Below, one piece after another: positions 1-5,036 of a stretch of 8,163 nt of DNA. Source of the DNA: Verrucomicrobiota bacterium. GTDB taxonomy: Bacteria > Verrucomicrobiota > Verrucomicrobiia > Chthoniobacterales > UBA10450. The position numbers and the translations under genes are program-made. The stretch spans positions 1 to 8,163 of the forward strand of contig QHMQ01000036.1 in NCBI GenBank assembly GCA_003217835.1, given 5' to 3'. The notes under the pieces were generated by a model. It searched no databases, was not told the DNA's origin, and saw nothing but the letters and a program-made list of their open reading frames with translations. The stretch's first letter is position 1. Each line of letters starts with the position of its first letter.

Positions 1-673
1 GAATTAGCAACGGCGGTGGCGGGGGCGCTGGCGCGGGTTGAGCGGGTACTTCTTCTTTCTTACAGATCCAGCATTTCACGCCGATCTTGCCGTAAACTGT
101 ATTGGCTTCGGCGAAACCATAATCAATTCCCGTCCGAAGCGTGTGCAGCGGCACCTTGCCTTCGCGATACCATTCCGAGCGCGAGATCTCCGCGCCGTTG
201 AGACGTCCCGAACAACGCAGGCGAATCCCCTCCGCACCAAAATCCATCGCCGTCTGCACCGCTTTTTTCATCGCGCGCCGATACGCGATGCGGCGCTCAA
301 TTTGTAAAGCAACATTTTCCGCGACCAGCTGCGCGTCGAGCTCTGGCGATTTGATTTCCTGGATGTCGATCTTGATTTGCTTGCCTTGCGCCATTTTCGA
401 AATCTCTTCGGTCATCTTCTCAATTTCCGCACCTTTACGTCCGATTACGATCCCGGGACGCGCCGTGAAAATCGTGACGCGAATGCTGTTCCACGCACGC
501 TCGATGACAATTTTTGAGACAGCGGCGAACTGCAGCTTCTTCTTTACGTAATTACGAATCTCGAGATCACTATGCAGGAATCCCGGCAAATCCTGCGGCG
601 ATGCGTACCAGCGCGAGCGCCAGTCCCGATTCACGCCGAGGCGGAAGCCAATCGGATTAACTTTTTGTCCCAT
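1..673 (-). CDS. rpsC: 30S ribosomal protein S3 (partial, 3' end outside window)
   Basis: S3 forms part of the mRNA entry channel and its helicase activity. The frame opens with ATG at 671-673 and stays open for 224 codons to the window edge. It starts MGQKVNPIGFRLGVNRDWRS, has the KH-type GIVIGRKG motif at 74-81, and the C-terminal domain with SGRLNGAEISRSEWYREG at 155-172 and GKIGVK at 195-200. Two cysteines follow as CWIC (201-204), where the family usually reads VWIY. From about residue 209 the protein turns into a Pro/Ala-rich tail that continues past the window, so it is extended beyond the core. AAGG close upstream, inside the end of rplV, is a plausible ribosome binding site; only 3 bases separate the two genes. 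Confidence 0.97.
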   Translation of the reverse strand, partial: MGQKVNPIGFRLGVNRDWRSRWYASPQDLPGFLHSDLEIRNYVKKKLQFAAVSKIVIERAWNSIRVTIFTARPGIVIGRKGAEIEKMTEEISKMAQGKQIKIDIQEIKSPELDAQLVAENVALQIERRIAYRRAMKKAVQTAMDFGAEGIRLRCSGRLNGAEISRSEWYREGKVPLHTLRTGIDYGFAEANTVYGKIGVKCWICKKEEVPAQPAPAPPPPPLLI

Positions 674-676
674 AAA

Positions 677-1165
677 TTACCTTTTCGCTTTCTTCTTTCG
701 ATTCTTGCTTTTGGCGCCGGTCTTCGACGCCGTTGTCGATCTTTCGCTCGTCTCGCTGGCTGTTGCCTGCTTCTTGAAGTCTTTCTTTTCTTGTTCTCGT
801 TTCGCTTTTTTCGTTTCCCGCGTTTCGATTAAAATCTCATCGCTCAGCACGATGCGAATATGACTCGTGCGCTTTAAAATGCGACTGCCGCTGCCGCGAG
901 CTCTCGGCATCAGTCGCTTTAGCGTTGGGCCTTCGCCGACAATCGCCTCCTTCACCACTAGGCCGTCCGGTTTAAGATTGGCGTTGTTCTCTGCGTTAGC
1001 GACCGCGCTCTTGAGGGTTTTGCCGACTAGAAATGCCGCTTTCTTCGGAGTGAAAGCCAGCACATCGAGCGCCGCCGAAACCGGCAGGCCTTGTATCTCA
1101 CGCGTAACTTCGCGTACTTTGAACGGCGAAATCCGCGCATACTTATATATCGACCTAACTTCCAT
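677..1165 (-). CDS. rplV: 50S ribosomal protein L22 with charged C-terminal tail
   Basis: L22 contacts all 23S rRNA domains, and its hairpin lines the exit tunnel beside L4, where macrolide-resistance changes occur. The 162-residue product has the L22 core at residues 1-110: YARISPFKVREVTREIQG near 9-26, KSAVANAENN near 52-61, and the tunnel hairpin LMPRARGSGSRILKRTSHI near 85-103. Most bacterial L22 proteins end at about 110 residues. Here another 50 follow, almost entirely Lys, Arg, Glu, Ser, Thr and Ala, probably a disordered rRNA-binding tail. The ATG at 1163-1165 overlaps the stop of the preceding exported-protein gene by one base, and no Shine-Dalgarno sequence is visible before it, which suggests translational coupling. 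rpsC starts three bases downstream. Confidence 0.96.
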   Translation of the reverse strand: MEVRSIYKYARISPFKVREVTREIQGLPVSAALDVLAFTPKKAAFLVGKTLKSAVANAENNANLKPDGLVVKEAIVGEGPTLKRLMPRARGSGSRILKRTSHIRIVLSDEILIETRETKKAKREQEKKDFKKQATASETSERSTTASKTGAKSKNRKKKAKR

Positions 1166-2016
1166 TATTTTAAAGTCATACTGGGTTGCGCATCCACCTG
1201 GAGGCGGTCACCCACTTTTATTTTTTCCTTCTCCGAATCCATTTCTTGAATCACTGCACCGCAAATTTTCTGACGCACATCCACCACTCGCAACGTCGCA
1301 ATCTTGCGGTCATCGCGCATGACACGCATCGGCATTCCAATTTTCACACCTTGTTTTTCGCCAAGGTTGCCGACCACGAACGACCACTCCTCCTTCATGC
1401 TGATAACACTTCCATCCATCAAGCTTGGTCGCGCCGAATCCGGCGCATTTCTCGATTTGGTGGCGAGTTGGTTCGTGCTACGCAATTGCGTTTCCACGTC
1501 CATCCGCGCTTGCGCATCGCCGCTCTGCGATGTTTTCAAATAACGCAACATCGCCTCGTTCAGCCGCAACATCTGGTCGCGATATTCGTCGCGCTCCTTC
1601 TGGGCAAGCTGAAGATCGCTCACCGCAGAAAGCAAGCGTTGCTCCAGCTTCGCGCGATCTTTGTTCACTGAAGCCAGACCTAGCGCTTCCATTCGCAATT
1701 CCAAATCGGAATATTTGCGACGAAACAACTCCGCCTCCGCGTTCGATTCCGCCAGACTGCTCGTCAAACTCCTGAGCGATTCCTGCTCGATCGACAACTG
1801 CTTTCGCAGTTGATCGTTCTTGGCGAGCAAGGTCTCAGCGGTCACTGCCTGTTCCGCGTTTTCAATTTTGGATTCTGACAAAGAACTATCTCCCTCTGCC
1901 CGCGCTGCCGAAGCAGCCATCAAGCACAACCCAACTGCAGATTGCAGAATGTAGATTGCAGATTGTCGTCGAGGCTTCGTCCCCACTTCCGCAAATCTGA
2001 AATCTGAAATCTTCAA
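1165..2016 (-). CDS. Exported coiled-coil protein inserted in the S10 operon
   Basis: I do not recognise this gene. The 283-residue product has a probable Sec signal peptide: basic KPRR at residues 14-17, a hydrophobic stretch at about 20-35, and an ARA site at 38-40 with cleavage before Glu41. Residues 50-160 are rich in Leu, Glu, Lys, Gln and Arg with almost no Gly or Pro, as in a coiled coil. Residues 165-200 are a polar linker. Residues 201-276 look like a small beta domain, with EWSFVVGNLGEKQGVKIGM at 210-228 and VGDRLQVD at 268-275, a pattern I associate with beta domains of envelope proteins such as the FlgT C-terminus. The start is uncertain: TTG at 2014-2016 inside the heptamer repeat, GTG at 1984-1986 (codon 11), or ATG at 1918-1920 (codon 33, which would lose the signal peptide). 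None has a clear Shine-Dalgarno sequence. The stop overlaps the rplV ATG (TAATG). Function is unknown; it probably acts in the periplasm or envelope. Confidence 0.8.
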   Translation of the reverse strand: MKISDFRFAEVGTKPRRQSAIYILQSAVGLCLMAASAARAEGDSSLSESKIENAEQAVTAETLLAKNDQLRKQLSIEQESLRSLTSSLAESNAEAELFRRKYSDLELRMEALGLASVNKDRAKLEQRLLSAVSDLQLAQKERDEYRDQMLRLNEAMLRYLKTSQSGDAQARMDVETQLRSTNQLATKSRNAPDSARPSLMDGSVISMKEEWSFVVGNLGEKQGVKIGMPMRVMRDDRKIATLRVVDVRQKICGAVIQEMDSEKEKIKVGDRLQVDAQPSMTLK

Positions 2017-2025
2017 TCTAAAATC
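1938..2025. repeat. Inverted array of 7-bp repeats
   Basis: Two heptamer arrays face each other. On the plus strand 1938-1965 reads as four units: CAGATTG, CAGAATG, TAGATTG, CAGATTG. On the minus strand 2025 down to 1991 reads as five: GATTTTA, GATTGAA, GATTTCA, GATTTCA, GATTTGC. The 25 bases between are not repetitive. About 21 of 28 positions of the left arm can pair with 1993-2020, giving an imperfect hairpin with a loop of about 27 bases. The pattern resembles dispersed intergenic heptamer repeats, in unit length comparable to the STRR repeats of filamentous cyanobacteria. Here it lies inside a coding frame and contains its TTG start candidate. Confidence 0.85.
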
Positions 2026-2026
2026 A

Positions 2027-2305
2027 TCACTTGGTTACCTTCGCCGTGTGCGAACCGTGTTTCTTGAACACCCGAGTCAGTGAAAATTCACCGAGCTTAT
2101 GACCAACCATATTCTCGGTGATGAAAACGGAACTAAAAGTCTTTCCGTTGTGCACCAAAAACGTGTGCCCGACAAAATCCGGTGTCACCATCGAGCGCCG
2201 CGACCAGGTTTTGATCGGTTTTTTTGCGCTCGAGTTGTTCATCTTGTCGATCTTCTCTAAAAGATACGACTCGACGAAGGGTCCTTTCTTCAATGATCTA
2301 GCCAT
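2027..2305 (-). CDS. rpsS: 30S ribosomal protein S19
   Basis: S19 lies in the 30S head near the A-site finger and pairs with S13. The 92-residue product begins MARSLKKGPFVESYLLEKID and contains TWSRRSMVTPDFVGHTF, HNGKTFSSVFITENMVGHKLGEFSLTR and ends KKHGSHTAKVTK, all canonical. The frame stays open further upstream into rplB, but the ATG at 2303-2305 gives the exact family N-terminus, so longer versions are rejected. It follows rplB by 10 bases with no obvious Shine-Dalgarno sequence. In the usual S10 operon rplV follows directly. Here the next gene is an unrelated 283-codon frame whose candidate start lies 10 bases after the S19 stop. Confidence 0.97.
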   Translation of the reverse strand: MARSLKKGPFVESYLLEKIDKMNNSSAKKPIKTWSRRSMVTPDFVGHTFLVHNGKTFSSVFITENMVGHKLGEFSLTRVFKKHGSHTAKVTK

Positions 2306-2315
2306 AAAAATCAAA

Positions 2316-3155
2316 TTACTTTTTGCGCCGGCGTTCGAGGATGAAACGATCGCTCGGCTTGTGTTTGCTGCGTGTTTTAAATCCTTTGGCGAGTTGTCCC
2401 CAAGGACTGACGGGGTGATGCCGACCACCGCCACCCTTCGATTTCCCCTGGCCGCCGCCCATCGGATGATCGATCGGGTTCATCGCCATGCCGCGCACGT
2501 GTGAGCGCCGTCCACGCCAGCGAGTCCGTCCCGCTTTGCCGCTGGCAACGTTCATATGATCGACGTTGCCAACCTGGCCTACCGTTGCATACGCGTTCTC
2601 ATGAATGCGACGAATCTCGCCGGAGGGTAATTTCACGAGCGCGTAGCCGCCTTCGCGGTTGTTCAGCGTCGCTTGCTGGCCGGCACTGCGCGCAATCTGT
2701 CCACCACGGCCCGGTGTTAATTCGATATTGTGAATGTTAGTGCCAAGCGGAATTGAACGTAAAGGAAGCGCATTCCCTAGGTCAGGTGCAATATCGTCCC
2801 CGGCCGCGACTGTCGATCCAACGCGAAGTCCATCCGGCGCCAGAATATAACTCAGATCGCCGTCCGCATATTTAATCAGAGCGATCCGCGCGGAGCGGTT
2901 CGGATCGTACTCGATACCAACCACCTCTGCTGCAACCCCGCGTTTGCGGCGTTTGAAATCGACCTTGCGATACTTTTGCTTGTGCCCGCCACCGATGTGC
3001 CGCGACGTCATCCGGCCATTGTTATTACGTCCGCCGGTTTTTTTCTTCGGCTCAATAAGGCCCTTTGCCGGCCTCCACTTCGTGATTTCGTCAAAGCTCG
3101 GCAGCGACTTAAAGCGCAGCGCTGGTGTGAGTGGGCGATAATTTTTCAGTGCCAT
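2316..3155 (-). CDS. rplB: 50S ribosomal protein L2
   Basis: L2 is a core 50S protein needed for subunit association and peptidyl transferase activity. The 279-residue product has normal length. It begins MALKNYRPLTPALR, carries GGRNNNGRMTSRHIGGGHKQ near residues 41-60, GTNIHNIELTPGRGGQIARSAG near 138-159, and GRRSHVRGMAMNPIDHP near 215-231. His230, matching the functionally important E. coli histidine, is present. The following residues read MGGGQGK where E. coli has HGGGEGR, so the second His and the acidic residue are both replaced. The C-terminus is the usual basic tail. rplW ends one base upstream, and rpsS starts 10 bases downstream. Confidence 0.98.
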   Translation of the reverse strand: MALKNYRPLTPALRFKSLPSFDEITKWRPAKGLIEPKKKTGGRNNNGRMTSRHIGGGHKQKYRKVDFKRRKRGVAAEVVGIEYDPNRSARIALIKYADGDLSYILAPDGLRVGSTVAAGDDIAPDLGNALPLRSIPLGTNIHNIELTPGRGGQIARSAGQQATLNNREGGYALVKLPSGEIRRIHENAYATVGQVGNVDHMNVASGKAGRTRWRGRRSHVRGMAMNPIDHPMGGGQGKSKGGGGRHHPVSPWGQLAKGFKTRSKHKPSDRFILERRRKK

Positions 3156-3156
3156 A

Positions 3157-3441
3157 TTAAACCAGGTCGATCTTCTCGCCTTCCTTCAAAGTGACGATCG
3201 CTTTTTTCCAATGCGGCTTGCGTCCATAATCGGCGCGACGTTCCCGTTTCTTTTTGCCGGCGTAATTACAAGTGTTTACATTGACAACTTTCTTTTGGAA
3301 CAAGCGTTCGATCGCATTCTTGATCTGAATTTTATTCGCACGCGGACTGACCCGGAAGACATACTTATTTTGCTTCTCGCTCATAAGCGTTGACTTTTCC
3401 GTCAACGATGCGGTTTGAATGATCTGGGACGGCTCGTTCAT
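3157..3441 (-). CDS. rplW: 50S ribosomal protein L23
   Basis: L23 sits at the exit of the polypeptide tunnel and is the docking site for trigger factor and SRP. The 94-residue product contains the family pattern LTEKST near residues 13-18, NKYVFRVSPRANKIQIKNAIE near 25-45, and GRKPHWKKAIVTLKEG near the C-terminus. The first ATG (3439-3441) is kept, not the internal Met20, because the segment before LTEKST belongs to the conserved N-terminal strand. AAAGGA lies a few bases before this ATG on the minus strand, a good ribosome binding site. The start overlaps the rplD stop by 4 bases, and only one base separates the gene from rplB. Confidence 0.97.
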   Translation of the reverse strand: MNEPSQIIQTASLTEKSTLMSEKQNKYVFRVSPRANKIQIKNAIERLFQKKVVNVNTCNYAGKKKRERRADYGRKPHWKKAIVTLKEGEKIDLV

Positions 3442-4046
3442 CTGGTCCTTTCCGCGAGGCGTTCGAGCGCCTTGTGTGTGACGAGAATTTTTTCGAATGC
3501 GAGGAGTTGCTCGGTATTTACATCAGCAGCAGTCGCGAGCTTCACCGGTTTGACGTTGCGCGCCGACTTGAATGTGGTTTGATCAAATGCGTCGGAGATC
3601 AGCAAGACCTTCCGCGCAGCCGTCTGTTTTTTCAGCAACGCAAGGAATGACTTCGTTTTCATTTCCGGCAGTTCGAATTTGTCGATGGTCAAGACATCGC
3701 CGGCGTTGATTCGCTCGCTCAGCGCCTTTTGAAAAGCGAGACGCCGCACGGATTTTGGAATCTTTTTCGAATAATCGCGTGGTTTAGGGCCGAAAACGAC
3801 TCCGCCGCCACGCCAGATCGGCGACGATTTGTAACCGGCCCGTGCACGTCCGGTTCCTTTTTGCCGCCATGGTTTTGCCCCAGACAGATTCACTTCGGCC
3901 TTCGTTTTCGTGTTGGCCGATCCGGAACGGCGGGCCGCGCGCATCGCCACGACCGAGTCATGAACAGCCTGCGTTCCCCGTCCATCTTCGATCAGATCGA
4001 TCTTCGCTTCTTTCGCCGCGGCTTTGGTTAGAACTTTCGCGCTCAT
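3438..4046 (-). CDS. rplD: 50S ribosomal protein L4
   Basis: L4 binds 23S rRNA domain I, lines the exit tunnel with a long loop together with L22, and in E. coli autoregulates the S10 operon. The 202-residue product has the family signature in the loop region: KTKAEVNLSGAKPWRQKGTGRAR, then SPIWRGGGVVFGPKPRDY, then RRLAFQKALSER. The C-terminal half carries the nucleotide-binding-like fold ending in HKALERLAERTR. It starts at the ATG overlapping the rplC stop and ends in an ATGA overlap with rplW. L4 autoregulation in E. coli acts through the leader before rpsJ. Here rpsJ overlaps fusA, so an E. coli-style leader cannot sit there. Confidence 0.97.
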   Translation of the reverse strand: MSAKVLTKAAAKEAKIDLIEDGRGTQAVHDSVVAMRAARRSGSANTKTKAEVNLSGAKPWRQKGTGRARAGYKSSPIWRGGGVVFGPKPRDYSKKIPKSVRRLAFQKALSERINAGDVLTIDKFELPEMKTKSFLALLKKQTAARKVLLISDAFDQTTFKSARNVKPVKLATAADVNTEQLLAFEKILVTHKALERLAERTR

Positions 4047-4687
4047 TATCTCGCTGCCAATGGTTTCTTAATCGCCGGACGAATGACCACATAGCTTCCA
4101 TTCGCTCCGGGAACTGCACCGCTGATCAAAATCACTTTTTCGGTTTCACGCACCTGCATGACCTGAAGATTCTGAACGGTCACGCGCTCGTCGCCGAGGT
4201 GGCCCGGCATGCCCATGTTTTTCCAAATCCGTCCCGGAGTGGAACGGTTGCCGACGGCACCGATGCGTCGATGGGTTTTAGAACCGTGCGCGGCGCCCTG
4301 CCCGTGGAAGTTATGTTTTTTCATCACGCCCTGAAACCCTTTCCCTTTCGACCGGCCGATTACATCGACATAGTCACCCGCCTGAAATTGCGTGACGTTT
4401 AAATTGATCTCGCCTTCGGGTGAGTCAGCATCGAGCCGAAATTCGCGTACGAATTTCTTCGGCTCGACACCAGCCTTTTTGAATTCGCCTAGCAGCTGCT
4501 TGGTTACCCGCGATTCCTTCTGGAAATCGAACCCTACTTGCACAGCCGAATAGCCCTCGTTTTCCGCCGTCAAGCGACGCAGCAAGACATTATCGCCCGC
4601 CGCGATCACGGTCACGGGACGCAACCGGCCATTGGCGTCGTAGACGCTGGTCATGCCGATTTTTTGTCCGAGAAGTCCAATGCTCAT
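4046..4687 (-). CDS. rplC: 50S ribosomal protein L3
   Basis: L3 is an early 50S assembly protein whose extension reaches close to the peptidyl transferase centre. The 213-residue product starts MSIGLLGQKIGMT and contains GRSKGKGFQGVMKKHNF, GAAHGSKTHRRIG, MPGHLGDERVTVQNL and ends in the usual basic tail. Length is normal. In E. coli a glutamine in the GQNQTPG loop is methylated by PrmB; the equivalent loop here reads GNRSTPGR and lacks that Gln, so the modification is probably absent. The ATG at 4685-4687 has no close Shine-Dalgarno sequence. The stop and the rplD start overlap by one base (TAATG at position 4046), so L3 and L4 are probably translationally coupled. Confidence 0.97.
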   Translation of the reverse strand: MSIGLLGQKIGMTSVYDANGRLRPVTVIAAGDNVLLRRLTAENEGYSAVQVGFDFQKESRVTKQLLGEFKKAGVEPKKFVREFRLDADSPEGEINLNVTQFQAGDYVDVIGRSKGKGFQGVMKKHNFHGQGAAHGSKTHRRIGAVGNRSTPGRIWKNMGMPGHLGDERVTVQNLQVMQVRETEKVILISGAVPGANGSYVVIRPAIKKPLAAR

Positions 4688-4715
4688 GATCGTGGGCTTG
4701 CAAGTATTTCAGAAG

Positions 4716-4722
4716 CTCCTCC
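4716..4722 (-). promoter_or_regulatory. Distant Shine-Dalgarno-like GGAGGAG before rplC
   Basis: The minus strand carries GGAGGAG just after the rpsJ stop, the strongest anti-16S match in the window. It ends about 28 bases before the rplC ATG, too far for direct use. The intervening bases include GCTT (4713-4716) and AAGC (4696-4699), which could pair and loop out the spacer, leaving about 8 bases before the ATG. No in-frame standard start lies nearer, since a TGA occurs in frame at 4709-4711. Whether it is used is unknown. Confidence 0.35.
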
Positions 4723-4724
4723 GC

Positions 4725-5036
4725 TTAAATCTTAATCGTAATATCAACACCCGCAGGCAAATTCAGTTTCTTCAATTCATCCACTGTCTTCGAGGTCGGC
4801 TCGATAATATCGAGCAAGCGTTTGTGGGTGCGGATTTCAAATTGATCCATCGATTTTTTATCGACATGCGGGGAGCGATTCACCGTGAACTTCTCGATCA
4901 AAGTCGGCAAAGGAATCGGCCCGGCCACGCGTGCGCCCGTGCGCTTCGCAGTCTCGACGATGTCGACGGCGGATTGATCAAGCATGCGATGATCGAACGC
5001 CTTCAAACGAATCCGGATGCGCTGGCCGTTGCTCAT
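4725..5036 (-). CDS. rpsJ: 30S ribosomal protein S10
   Basis: S10 is a 30S head protein and also serves, as NusE with NusB, in transcription antitermination complexes and transcription-translation coupling. The 103-residue product has the standard length and motifs: IRIRLKAFDHRMLD near residues 7-20, GPIPLPT near 39-45, and RSPHVDKKSMDQFEIRTHKR across the middle. The usual KKSREQFE is KKSMDQFE here, a mild change. The start overlaps the fusA stop by 4 bases (ATGA at 5033-5036), implying translational coupling to EF-G. In most S10 operons rpsJ is the first gene with its own leader; here it is internal to a joined str-S10 unit. A 37-base gap, long for this operon, separates it from rplC. Confidence 0.98.
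   Translation of the reverse strand: MSNGQRIRIRLKAFDHRMLDQSAVDIVETAKRTGARVAGPIPLPTLIEKFTVNRSPHVDKKSMDQFEIRTHKRLLDIIEPTSKTVDELKKLNLPAGVDITIKI

Noticed and set aside
16..551. Plus-strand reading frames across rpsC, and similar ones elsewhere such as 6707-7333
   Set aside because: They lie antisense to well-supported genes, show no family motifs and have low-complexity, basic compositions typical of shadow frames.
1915..1935. Lipoprotein signal in the inserted gene (Cys32)
   Set aside because: The residues before Cys32 are V-G-L, which do not fit a lipobox needing a small residue at -1; an ARA cleavage site fits better.
1165..2016. Recent horizontal transfer of the inserted gene
   Set aside because: By eye its base composition is similar to its neighbours, there are no transposase remnants, and only the short heptamer segment stands out; transfer is not supported from sequence alone.
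1938..2025. CRISPR array
   Set aside because: Units are only 7 bp, contiguous without spacers, and inverted.
2306..2434. Longer version of S19 extending into rplB
   Set aside because: The extra residues overlap the L2 coding region and match no S19; the ATG at 2305 gives the canonical MARSLKKGPF start.
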